Source: Planctomycetota bacterium
GTDB taxonomy: Bacteria; Planctomycetota; SBBH01; JACQRN01
DNA: 20,286 nt
Direction of reading: 5' to 3'
NCBI GenBank assembly: GCA_016206515.1
Contig: JACQRN010000239.1
Span: 1-20,286, forward strand
Shown here: positions 1-6,942 of the stretch, piece after piece
Numbering within the stretch: the stretch's first letter is position 1
Layout: each line of letters starts with the position of its first letter
Position numbers and translations under genes: made by a program
The notes under the pieces: model-generated
What the model was told of the DNA's origin: nothing
Databases searched by the model: none
The model's input: only the letters and a program-made list of their open reading frames with translations

Positions 1-226
1 AGCGCCAGGCGCCGGGTCCCGCGGGCTCGCCGAACACCTCGCCGGCCCCCTCCATGGGGCGGACGAGCCCCACGAGAATCTTCATGAGCGTCGTCTTCCC
101 CGAGCCGTTCGGACCGACGAGCCCGACGATCCGTCCCGGTTCGAGACGGAGCGACACCCCCCGCAGCGCCCAGAGGGCGCCGTACCGCTTGCCGATCCCG
201 TCGAGTCGGGCGAACGCTCCGGCCAC
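1..226 (-). CDS. ABC transporter ATP-binding protein, N-terminal part (runs off the left edge)
   Basis: About 75 residues are visible from a GTG start. The protein shows an A-loop region (KRYGALWALRGVSL, with Tyr at about residue 15) followed by a textbook Walker A, GPNGSGKTT, at residues 38-46. This is the order of an ABC ATPase nucleotide-binding domain, which couples ATP hydrolysis to membrane transport. The rest, including the signature motif and Walker B, lies outside the window, so the substrate and the import or export direction cannot be read. GTG was chosen because the frame upstream holds no ATG and because a GATAAT hexamer sits six bases before it. The gene diverges from the glycosyltransferase at 303. 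It may belong to a surface-glycan or peptide export system, but that is inference. Confidence 0.85.
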   Translation of the reverse strand, partial: MAGAFARLDGIGKRYGALWALRGVSLRLEPGRIVGLVGPNGSGKTTLMKILVGLVRPMEGAGEVFGEPAGPGAWR

Positions 227-232
227 GGAGGC

Positions 233-261
233 ATTATCCGGGAAGAAACCGATCCTGTCGT
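233..261 (-). promoter_or_regulatory. Candidate leaderless promoter of the ABC ATPase gene
   Basis: On the minus strand, ACGACA (256-261) is separated by 17 bases from GATAAT (233-238), which lies six bases before the GTG start at 226. Transcription starting about seven bases after the -10 would begin at the start codon. There is no Shine-Dalgarno sequence. The -10 matches the consensus at 5 of 6 positions and the -35 at 4 of 6. Confidence 0.5.
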
Positions 262-302
262 CCCGAGGGCCGTTCGATCCGACATGGGACGATGTACCCT
301 GG

Positions 303-1310
303 ATGCCCGTGAAAGTCCTCTTCCTGATCCAGGGGTTCGACGTCCCCAGCAGCCGCTACCGCGTCCTGCAGTACCTCCCGTTCCTAAAGGAGGCGGGGAT
401 CGAGTCCGAGGTCCGTCCGTTTCCGGAGACGATCCGGGAATCGCTACGCGTGTACGGCGCTGCGGGCGCGTACGACGCGGTGTTCCTCCATCGGAAGCGC
501 CCGGGGGCGTTCCTCCTGCGCCGCCTGCGCCGTTCGGCGCGCGCGATCATCTACGACGTCGATGACGCGGTGATGTACCGCGACACCCGCAGCGGCGGCC
601 GGTCGCGCTCGCGCACGAGACAGCGCCGCTTCGCGGCCGTCTGCCGCGCCGCGGACGAGGTGATCGTCGGGAACGACTACCTGCGCCGCCACGCCGAGCC
701 CCACGCGCGCCGCGTCACCGTGATCCCGACCTCCCTCGACGCGGCGCGCTATGCCCCGCGCGGCTGGGGGGAGACGAACGGAACCGTCACGCTCGGCTGG
801 ATCGGCGACACCGGGAGCGTCGGATACCTCGAACGGATGCGGGAGATCTTCGACGACCTGTCCGACCGCGATGCGCACCTGCGCCTGAAGGTGGTCTCCA
901 ACCGATTCCCCCCAGCCGGGCGCATGCCGCTCCTCCGGAAGGAATGGCGCGCCGAGGAGGAACTTTCCGACCTGCAGTCGTTCGACATCGGGATCATGCC
1001 GCTTTCCGACGACCCCTGGTCGCAGGGGAAGTGCGGCCTCAAACTGCTGCAGTACATGGCCGCCGGAGTCCCCGCAGTCGCCTCCCCCGTGGGAGTGAAC
1101 CGCGACATCCTGCGCGACGGGGTCGAGGGGTTCCACGCGGCGACGAGCGCCGAGTGGGTCGACCGGATCCTGCGCCTGGCGTCCGACGCCCCCCTGCGCG
1201 AGAGGATGGGGCGCGCTGGCGCCGAGCGCGTCGCGCAGGGGTACACGCTTGCGCAGTCCGCGCCGCGCATCGTCGAGGTGCTTCAACGCGCCGCGAAGGC
1301 GGGGGTCTGA
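303..1310 (+). CDS. Glycosyltransferase, GT4-like
   Basis: A 335-residue protein starting MPVKVLFLIQGFDVPSSRYR. The N-terminal half has the Rossmann-like opening of GT-B enzymes, with IIYDVDDAVMYR and VIVGNDYLRRHA marking the linker side. The C-terminal half carries LGWIGDTGS and the donor-binding stretch GLKLLQYMAAGVPAVASPVG, the usual nucleotide-sugar site of GT4 enzymes. It most likely transfers a sugar in the cytoplasm during surface polysaccharide or glycoconjugate assembly; donor and acceptor are unknown. The frame is open upstream, but the start at 303 gives the correct N-terminal beta strand, and the upstream codons read like non-coding sequence. Its stop is two bases before the GTG of the tandem kinase gene, so the two genes are very likely co-transcribed. 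Confidence 0.88.
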   Translation: MPVKVLFLIQGFDVPSSRYRVLQYLPFLKEAGIESEVRPFPETIRESLRVYGAAGAYDAVFLHRKRPGAFLLRRLRRSARAIIYDVDDAVMYRDTRSGGRSRSRTRQRRFAAVCRAADEVIVGNDYLRRHAEPHARRVTVIPTSLDAARYAPRGWGETNGTVTLGWIGDTGSVGYLERMREIFDDLSDRDAHLRLKVVSNRFPPAGRMPLLRKEWRAEEELSDLQSFDIGIMPLSDDPWSQGKCGLKLLQYMAAGVPAVASPVGVNRDILRDGVEGFHAATSAEWVDRILRLASDAPLRERMGRAGAERVAQGYTLAQSAPRIVEVLQRAAKAGV

Positions 1311-1312
1311 CC

Positions 1313-2953
1313 GTGGGAGCCCTCTTCAGGACATGGCGGCAGGGCGCGATCGAATGGCGCTCGCACGAGGAGGACGAGCGGCTCGTGCGTGCCCTCGTGG
1401 GGGACGCCGACCCGCGGACCGACGCCGCGCGCTGGCGGACCGTCCAGGAGAACCGGCACCGTACGGTCCGGCGCGTCGAGGGCCACGCCGAACACGCCTC
1501 CCCCGGCGCCTATCTGAAGGTGGTCCGCACGCGGGGCGCCTCGCGCCGCCTGCGCTCCCTCTTCTGGGGGGACCAGGCGTGGCGCGAGTGGGCTTCGGCG
1601 CAGGAGATGCACGGCCGCCGGCTCCCGGTGCCTCGCCCCCTGGCGTACGGGCGCGGCGGCGGCAGCACCCTCTACCTCTGCGAGACGATCCCGGGGGCGC
1701 GGACCCTTCCCGAACTCCTCGCATCGCTCCCCTCCGCATCGGGGATCCTTTCGCGCATCGGGGCGTTCGTCGCGCGACTGCACGACGCCGGGGCGTCCCA
1801 CCCGGACCTGCACATCAGCAACCTCCTCTTCTCGGGGCCGGACGGGACGCCGCACCTCCTCGATCTGCACTCCTCGCGCATCCGGCGCAGGATGAAGCCG
1901 CGCCGCCGGGCGAGGGAGCTCGGGGTCCTGATCGGCTCGGTCGGGTGGCTGACCGCCCCCGACCGGCTCCGGATCGTCCTCGGGTACGCGCGGGAGAGCC
2001 GGTACGACCGCCCGCGCACGCGCCGGTTCGCGCGCGCCGCGTGGCGCGCCGCGCGAGGCGCGACGGCCAAGCACCTCGCCAGCCGGACGCGCCGGACGCT
2101 GAAGCGGTCGAGCGGTTTCGATCGCGATTCGCGCGACCACTGGCGCGCGATCTGGCGCGCGGGGTCCCATCTCAACCTGGAGATGTTGCGCGCGCTCGTT
2201 GAGGCGCACCGCGAGGCGCGCTCCTCCAGCGGCGCCGCCGTGCGCGCCTCCATCAGAAAGAACGCACCCGAGACCGCCGTGACGGTCGGACACGACCTGG
2301 CGGGGACGCGCGTCTGCGTGAAGGCGTACCGCCCGCGCGGCCTTCTCGACCGGCTGCGGGGGCTCGTGCGCCGCCGCAGGGCGAAGCGCGCCTGGGTCGC
2401 CGCCCACGGCCTCGCCGTGCGCGGCGTCCCGGTCCCCGAGCCGCTGGCGGTCGCCGAGCACGGCGAGGAGGGGTTCCTCGTCTCGCGCGAGATCACCCCG
2501 GGCCGCCAGCTCGACACGCTCCTGGCCGAGCGGGGCGCGGCGTGGCTTCGCACTCCCGAATCCGCCGCGCTTCTGGAGTCGCTCGCGCGCCTCCTGCGCA
2601 AGGGGTTCCGCCACGGCGTGCGATTCGGCGACCTGAAGGGGTGCAACATCGTCGTCCGGGAGTCCCCGGGCGCCCCCCCGGAGGCGATCCTGACCGACGT
2701 CGACGGGACCCGGTTCCACCGCTTCCTCCCCCGCCAGGCGCGCCTGCGCGCCTTCCTCCAGTTAAACACTTCGATCCCCCGCGCCGTCCCCCTGCGTACC
2801 CGTGTCGCGTTCCTGCGCGCCGTCCTGCGCGGCGAGCGCCGCGCCACGCTCCGCTGGTTCGCCCGCGCCTGCGCGCAGGTGAGCCTGACGCGGCAGATCG
2901 TCTATGTGGGGGCGCAGGGGGACGTGCACGAGACTGCTCGGCAACCGGCATAA
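1313..2953 (+). CDS. Tandem WaaP/Kdo-kinase-like protein with two kinase domains
   Basis: A 546-residue protein from a GTG start two bases after the preceding stop. It contains two protein-kinase-fold domains of the lipopolysaccharide (Kdo/WaaP) kinase type. Domain 1 has an ATP-site Lys in AYLKVV (about residue 69), the catalytic loop HPDLHISN (Asp165, Asn170) and LLDLH (Asp184) as the DFG equivalent. Domain 2 has VCVKAY (Lys337), FGDLKGCN (Asp440, with Asn in place) and LTDVDGTRFHR (Asp462/Asp464). Both domains keep the metal and catalytic residues, so both could be active. The family phosphorylates sugars such as Kdo or heptose on lipid A cores. The glycosyltransferase next door fits a surface-glycan role. 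Single-domain family members are about 230-280 residues, so this is a duplication or fusion. Confidence 0.82.
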   Translation: MGALFRTWRQGAIEWRSHEEDERLVRALVGDADPRTDAARWRTVQENRHRTVRRVEGHAEHASPGAYLKVVRTRGASRRLRSLFWGDQAWREWASAQEMHGRRLPVPRPLAYGRGGGSTLYLCETIPGARTLPELLASLPSASGILSRIGAFVARLHDAGASHPDLHISNLLFSGPDGTPHLLDLHSSRIRRRMKPRRRARELGVLIGSVGWLTAPDRLRIVLGYARESRYDRPRTRRFARAAWRAARGATAKHLASRTRRTLKRSSGFDRDSRDHWRAIWRAGSHLNLEMLRALVEAHREARSSSGAAVRASIRKNAPETAVTVGHDLAGTRVCVKAYRPRGLLDRLRGLVRRRRAKRAWVAAHGLAVRGVPVPEPLAVAEHGEEGFLVSREITPGRQLDTLLAERGAAWLRTPESAALLESLARLLRKGFRHGVRFGDLKGCNIVVRESPGAPPEAILTDVDGTRFHRFLPRQARLRAFLQLNTSIPRAVPLRTRVAFLRAVLRGERRATLRWFARACAQVSLTRQIVYVGAQGDVHETARQPA

Positions 2954-2974
2954 TGGCGCGCTGCTGGGATCGAG

Positions 2975-3535
2975 ATGAGTGCGCTGGGTGTGCCCCATGA
3001 TTGGTGGTGGATCTCGAAATGGGGTCTCGTGCGCGTGCATTGGTGGGCCCAGCGGGTCGACCCTCGGGACGTTGACGCGCCTCCGGGGTTCGAGCAGACC
3101 GGGGAGCAGGAATCCGGGCCCGATGCCGAGTTCATGGATGCGTGGTGGGATCTGCATTGGATGGGGACGATCCGGCGCAATTGGTATCTGCGGCAGGATT
3201 TGGATTTGCTGGGGGCCTATCGAAGCCGGTGGGCGAGGAACACCGCGAGACGTCAGCGGGGGTGGTACCAGAAAATCATGGACAGAGTCCGCGGCGACGA
3301 CGGTGGGGGAGTTCACCGCGAGCGGCGAGGAATCGAGGACGCCGACCTGTCCATAATAATGTTTGCATTGCTGGTCCTGTTGGCTGTCCTCGCCCTGCAC
3401 TCGCACAGATACGCCGCGGGGCCAAACGCCCTGGAGACGAGGCTTCCGCCCGGCACGCTGGCGACCCGGGCCTTTTTCAACCAGTTCCCGCCCGAGATGC
3501 ACGCCGATCTCGAGCGCGATCTGGGGATGCGCTAG
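2975..3535 (+). CDS. Unrecognised tryptophan-rich protein with one membrane segment
   Basis: A 186-residue open frame that I do not recognise. Residues 9-100 are rich in Trp (WWW at 10-12, WW at 23-24, 57-58 and others) and mix acidic and basic residues, while 125-141 form a single hydrophobic segment (SIIMFALLVLLAVLAL). The tail from about 150 is soluble and ends DLERDLGMR. Codon use is less G/C-biased at third positions than in the neighbours (many TGG, GAT, CAT, TTG, AAA), which suggests either recent acquisition or a poorly expressed gene. A CATAAT hexamer at 2949-2954 overlaps the previous stop and could be a -10. Its last 59 bases overlap the end of the opposite-strand glycosyltransferase remnant. 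The amino-acid pattern looks protein-like and no better frame exists on the other strand, but no homology supports it. Confidence 0.5.
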   Translation: MSALGVPHDWWWISKWGLVRVHWWAQRVDPRDVDAPPGFEQTGEQESGPDAEFMDAWWDLHWMGTIRRNWYLRQDLDLLGAYRSRWARNTARRQRGWYQKIMDRVRGDDGGGVHRERRGIEDADLSIIMFALLVLLAVLALHSHRYAAGPNALETRLPPGTLATRAFFNQFPPEMHADLERDLGMR

Positions 3536-3920
3536 CCCGGGGCGGGGAAACGGCCACCGCCGCCAGCACGGCCAGGAACGGTTCCAGGGGCAGGCGGTAC
3601 CGGACGGAGGCGATCCAGATCGAGTGGACCAGTCCCAACGCCAGGATCGGTCCCGCCATCAGGAGCCGGTCCGGACGATCGAGCCGCCCGAGTCCGACCA
3701 GCCCCAGGGGGAGCCAGAGGAGCACGGCGAGGCGGGTCCCGACGTCGGCATACCGGACGGAATCCGGGAAGAGCAGGGTCCTCCCCGTCCGCGCGATGGC
3801 CGCATGGACCCCCAGCGCGGCGACCAGTCGCACCGCCAACGCGATCCCCAGGAGCGCGCCGAACCACGAGGCGCGCGGAGGCCCCGTCAGTACGGGCAGG
3901 GCGATCCGCCCCTCCTCGCG
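3477..3920 (-). pseudogene. Remnant of a multi-pass membrane glycosyltransferase (GT39/ArnT-like), apparently internally deleted
   Basis: The frame encodes about 148 residues. It begins with a membrane helix (ALLGIALAVRLVAALGV) and a LFPDSVRYADVGTRLA segment like the first extracytoplasmic loop of GT39-type transferases, which carries a DS/DE acidic motif. It then passes directly to LLWLPLGLVGL and WIASVRYRLPLEPFLAVLAA, which resemble the C-terminal helices of the same proteins. Intact members have about 450-600 residues, so the middle appears to be missing. No ATG, GTG or TTG in this frame lies between the previous stop (3979) and the first helix, although an AGGAGG (3911-3916) is present. 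The 3' end runs into the converging gene at 2975-3535. I read it as a decayed last gene of the operon; a short functional membrane protein with an unusual start is the alternative. Confidence 0.5.
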
Positions 3921-3978
3921 CGCCCCAACCCTGAAACGGCGACGGCGGGACTCGCATCCATGGCGCGGGGGGATGGAC

Positions 3979-4953
3979 TCAACCTTTCGCGCGAGGCGCC
4001 CCGGACAGGTGACGGACCCATGCGGGCAGGAGCGCCGCCCCGCGGCACGCCAGCACCACGGGCCGCAGGAGACGGGCGAACAGGAGTCCCGGCGCCCCTC
4101 GCCGCCCGTAGCGGTAGGCGAGGAACGGCCCGGAAGGAACGATCGTGCGCCAGAGTTCCACGGCCTTCGCCCCCGGCCCGGGGCGGAACGCGATCCGCAA
4201 CAGGATTCCCAGCTTGGGCATGCGTGCCGAGCGCTCGCAGACAACCTTGCGATAGATCGTCGCGAACCATCCGGCGCCCGCCGCGTCCCGCAGCGCCGTC
4301 AGGACCCCGTCCGGAACGTCCGCCCCCCCCTGTTGCCGCGCATAGGACAGGCCGTGGTGGAACGGGAGGGCGAGGCGCAGGGCGCGGATCTCCTCCAGCA
4401 CGCGCGTCCAGTCGATGTTCCCCGCCTCGGACCGCAGAAGCACGGCCACGTCCTGCGCGAAACGACGGTCCAGGCACCCCCGGTGGAGGGTCTGGTAGGC
4501 CACGAGATGGATCAGGGCGTCTTCCGGGTGCATCACGGCCCGCATCCGGCCCGCGATGGGGCGCCGGACCGCCCGCCTCCATACCGCCTCCGGTTCCAGC
4601 GCAACAGCGAGTTCCGTGGACAGATCGATGCAATGGCCGCCGCGCGCCGAGCGGAAGCTGGGATTCCCGTTCGCGAACGGTTCGTACCCGCCCCCGGCGA
4701 GGATCCGCGCGATGCCGCCCAGGCTCTCCTCGCGGACCAGCAGGTCGATGTCGCTGATGTGGCGAAGCCCCATCGCGCCGCCGTACGCCCTGCCCAGCAG
4801 ATCGACCCCCTTCAGGGGGAGCGCCGGGATTCCAACCGCCTCGAACGCGTCCAGGAGGACGCCCGCCTCACGGACCGCGTCGTGGACGCACCGCGCCCTC
4901 CGCGCGTACGCCGCGAGGAACGGTTCCACCCGGCCGGTCGCGGTGAGGCTCAC
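3979..4953 (-). CDS. Nucleotidyltransferase-fold protein (NTP_transf_5-like) of a RiPP locus
   Basis: A 324-residue protein. The motif LPLKGVDLLGRAYGG (45-59) followed by GLRHISDIDLLV (62-73) is typical of the NTP_transf_5 group of the DNA polymerase beta-like nucleotidyltransferase fold, with Asp68 and Asp70 as metal ligands. An ISTEL-like stretch (CIDLSTELAVALE) follows the core and probably holds the third acidic residue. Members of this family often sit next to PqqD-like and HPr-kinase-like genes in peptide-modification loci. Their chemistry is not settled; transfer of a nucleotide to a peptide or small molecule is possible. The ATG overlaps the PqqD stop by four bases (ATGA), so translation is probably coupled. 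Confidence 0.82.
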   Translation of the reverse strand: MSLTATGRVEPFLAAYARRARCVHDAVREAGVLLDAFEAVGIPALPLKGVDLLGRAYGGAMGLRHISDIDLLVREESLGGIARILAGGGYEPFANGNPSFRSARGGHCIDLSTELAVALEPEAVWRRAVRRPIAGRMRAVMHPEDALIHLVAYQTLHRGCLDRRFAQDVAVLLRSEAGNIDWTRVLEEIRALRLALPFHHGLSYARQQGGADVPDGVLTALRDAAGAGWFATIYRKVVCERSARMPKLGILLRIAFRPGPGAKAVELWRTIVPSGPFLAYRYGRRGAPGLLFARLLRPVVLACRGAALLPAWVRHLSGAPRAKG

Positions 4954-5267
4954 CCTGGAATGGACGGAGCGTCCCCGTCCCCCTCGCCGAGGGCCCCGAT
5001 CTCCAGTAGTTGGGCGAAGACCCGCGAGAGGTCCGCGTCCAGCCGTTCGGGTCCCACGTCGTATTCCTCCAGGAGCGTCCGCCGGATCTCCTCCACGGTA
5101 CGCCGGCCGTCCACCAGGTCCCAGATGCGCGCGCCGATCTCGTTGAGCGTGAAGATCGCCTGGTCGTCCGCGAGCTCCTGGTAGATCGGGACCAGGACGA
5201 CCTCGTCGAGGATCCGCCGCGACACGACGTTGTCGCTCCGGCGATAGACGGTCGAGGGCGCCGTCAT
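4950..5267 (-). CDS. PqqD-family RiPP recognition element protein
   Basis: A 105-residue protein starting MTAPSTVYRRSDNVVSRRI. The pattern EVVLVPI, then FTLNEIGARIWDLVDGRRTVEEIRRTLLEEYDV, then DLSRVFAQLLEIGAL is that of PqqD-like proteins: a short beta unit plus a winged-helix bundle that binds the leader of a precursor peptide and presents it to a partner enzyme, usually a radical SAM protein. The length is typical for stand-alone members. It overlaps both neighbours by four bases, so it is co-translated with the S26-like protein and the nucleotidyltransferase. The likely partner is the 69-aa peptide at 7913-8122; which of the three radical SAM enzymes it serves cannot be read from sequence. 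Confidence 0.9.
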   Translation of the reverse strand: MTAPSTVYRRSDNVVSRRILDEVVLVPIYQELADDQAIFTLNEIGARIWDLVDGRRTVEEIRRTLLEEYDVGPERLDADLSRVFAQLLEIGALGEGDGDAPSIPG

Positions 5268-5761
5268 GCCCGGACGCCTCCGTCGGGGCGCAACAGGAGC
5301 CTCGCCAGCGCCCGCAGTTCCGACAGCGCCGCGCGCCCCCGCGCGCGCCACCTCATCCCGAACCGTTCCGGGTCGATGGACAGGTCCCCCCGGTCGATCC
5401 GGACCACCTTGCCTTCCAACCGGCGCGCGGCGATCCATCCCCCCCGGGCGCGCGCATCCCCCCGGGTCAGGACCCCGCTCTCCCCGCGGAAGCGGCGTCC
5501 GCGCGTCACCCGGTGAACCGTCATGGCTCCCGCGCCGCCCCCCTCCCCGTTTCCCGTCTCGCGCACAAAGACCGCGAGGTCGCCCGGCCGGAACGTCTCC
5601 GGCGCCTGCCTCTTCATCACCAGGGCATCCCCCGCCCGGATCCAGGGGCGCATGCTGCACCCCGCCGAGACGCAGCGTACCGTCCTTCCCTGGCGGAGCA
5701 GGGCGAGGAGCATGTCCCGGATCGCCTCCGCCACGACCGGGGAGACGGTGATCTCTCTCAT
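5264..5761 (-). CDS. S24/S26 (signal-peptidase-like) family protein without membrane anchor
   Basis: A 165-residue protein from the ATG at 5761. VSAGCSMRPWIRAGDALVM holds the serine-nucleophile motif of S24/S26 peptidases (Ser36). FRPGDLAVFVRE follows, then MTVHRVTR (His83), which resembles the ER/SipW-type signal peptidase box where His replaces Lys as general base, and finally LTRGDARA. I see no N- or C-terminal transmembrane helix, unlike true signal peptidases, so it should be cytoplasmic or peripheral. In this operon it could remove the leader from the modified precursor, but that is inference. Both ends overlap neighbouring genes by four bases. A longer reading from 5818 is possible, but its extra residues are Gly/Pro/Arg-rich and overlap the radical SAM gene. 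Confidence 0.82.
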   Translation of the reverse strand: MREITVSPVVAEAIRDMLLALLRQGRTVRCVSAGCSMRPWIRAGDALVMKRQAPETFRPGDLAVFVRETGNGEGGGAGAMTVHRVTRGRRFRGESGVLTRGDARARGGWIAARRLEGKVVRIDRGDLSIDPERFGMRWRARGRAALSELRALARLLLRPDGGVRA

Positions 5762-6942
5762 GCCGGATCCTTTCCTTGGCGGCCCCCCCCGCGGGGGTCC
5801 CGCCCTGGGCGGTCCCACGCGTCACGGTGCCACGCCTGGCGGAGCGTCGCCAGAGCCTTGTGGTTCGGGACGCAGGCGTTGACATCCCCCATCTCCAGGA
5901 ACGAGGCGCCGGAGGTCCGCTCGCAGAAGCGGCTCACGGGGCAGGCGGGGCATTCGTGCGCGTCCGTCGCGGGGGTGTGGTCAACGTACGAGACGAGAGC
6001 CTTCCACCCTTCCGCGACGCTCCCGGCCAGCAGGTCGTAGCCGGGCGCGTAGACCGACAGGCACAGGTTCGCCTTGCCATAGGGGGTCACCACGATGCGG
6101 CTCCGGCCGCACTGGCACGCGAAGGGCCCCGCGGGGGCGGTCCCGCCGCACGGGTCCGGACCGGCCGGGGCGTCCTCGGGCGCGGTGGGGGGCGCGCCAG
6201 AGGGGTCCAGGGGGAAGGCGCCGCGCCGCAGGGCCGGGGCGGCGACGCAATCGCGCCAGATCCGGTGCGCCGTCGCCTCGTCGATGCGGTGGCGCAGGGG
6301 GGAACGGTCGCCGTCGACGCGCGGGTGGATGTCGGCGCTGTACTGGAAGGGCAGGCCCATCCTCGCGCAGAGCGAGCGCATCGCGTCGATCTCGTGCGCG
6401 TTCTCTCGCAGGATCACCGAGGTCAGAAGCACCCTCACGCCGCGCCTTCGCAGGCGGGTCACCCCGGCCAGGAAGCGCCGGAAGGAGCCCCGCACGCCGG
6501 TGACGCGCTCGTAGGTCTCCCGCGTGGCGCCGTACAGGGAGACCTTGACGTGCAGGGGGTTGACGCGTGCGAGGCGCTCGGCGACCTCGCGCATGATGCG
6601 CGTCGCGTTCGTGCTCACGGTGATCTGCATGCCCAGCCGTTTTGCATGGGCAAGCACCTCGGGCCAGTCCCGCCGCGTGAAGAGTTCCCCCCCCGTGAAC
6701 GCGACGAAGGCGGTCCCTTCCCCGTGGAGCCCGTCCAGGATGGAGCGGACCTGCGCGGTGGTCATCTCGCCCCGGGCCTTGTGCGTCGGGTTGTAACAGT
6801 GCACGCAACGCAGGTTGCACCCGTAGGTCAACTCGACGAAGGCGTACACGGGGACCCTCTTGCGCTGTGCGCGCTCCTGCAGGCTCCGATGGAACGCGGC
6901 GAGGGGGCGCTCCCGGATCGCCGCTCTCCCCGCAAGGGTCAT
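5758..6942 (-). CDS. Radical SAM/SPASM peptide-modifying enzyme C
   Basis: A 394-residue protein. ELTYGCNLRCVHCY places the CxxxCxxC [4Fe-4S] ligands at Cys42, Cys46 and Cys49, followed by the SAM-binding FTGGELF (Gly84-Glu86). The C-terminal SPASM region has Cys276, Cys278, Cys294, Cys331, Cys334, Cys340 and Cys357, enough to bind auxiliary Fe-S clusters as in PqqE and sactipeptide or ranthipeptide enzymes. A Gly/Pro/Ala-rich insertion (about 244-272) precedes SPASM. It probably installs a carbon-centred crosslink or similar change on the Cys-containing precursor at 7913-8122. The ATG at 6942 overlaps the stop of the HPr-kinase-like gene (ATGA), and its own stop overlaps the S26-like start. 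Confidence 0.92.
   Translation of the reverse strand: MTLAGRAAIRERPLAAFHRSLQERAQRKRVPVYAFVELTYGCNLRCVHCYNPTHKARGEMTTAQVRSILDGLHGEGTAFVAFTGGELFTRRDWPEVLAHAKRLGMQITVSTNATRIMREVAERLARVNPLHVKVSLYGATRETYERVTGVRGSFRRFLAGVTRLRRRGVRVLLTSVILRENAHEIDAMRSLCARMGLPFQYSADIHPRVDGDRSPLRHRIDEATAHRIWRDCVAAPALRRGAFPLDPSGAPPTAPEDAPAGPDPCGGTAPAGPFACQCGRSRIVVTPYGKANLCLSVYAPGYDLLAGSVAEGWKALVSYVDHTPATDAHECPACPVSRFCERTSGASFLEMGDVNACVPNHKALATLRQAWHRDAWDRPGRDPRGGGRQGKDPA

Noticed and set aside
54..302. Upstream extension of the first glycosyltransferase frame to an ATG at 54
   Set aside because: The extra 83 residues overlap the ABC ATPase gene in antisense and are Arg/Ser/Pro-rich like a shadow frame. The GT-B fold begins naturally at 303.
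444..1286. Long minus-strand open frame opposite the glycosyltransferase
   Set aside because: High GC makes long antisense frames common. Its sequence is Arg/Ala/Gly/His-rich without domains, while the plus strand has clear GT4 motifs.
2762..3502. Minus-strand frame opposite the Trp-rich protein
   Set aside because: It is Pro/Arg/His-rich, lacks domains and crosses into the well-supported kinase gene. The plus-strand frame has a coherent membrane helix and a plausible start.
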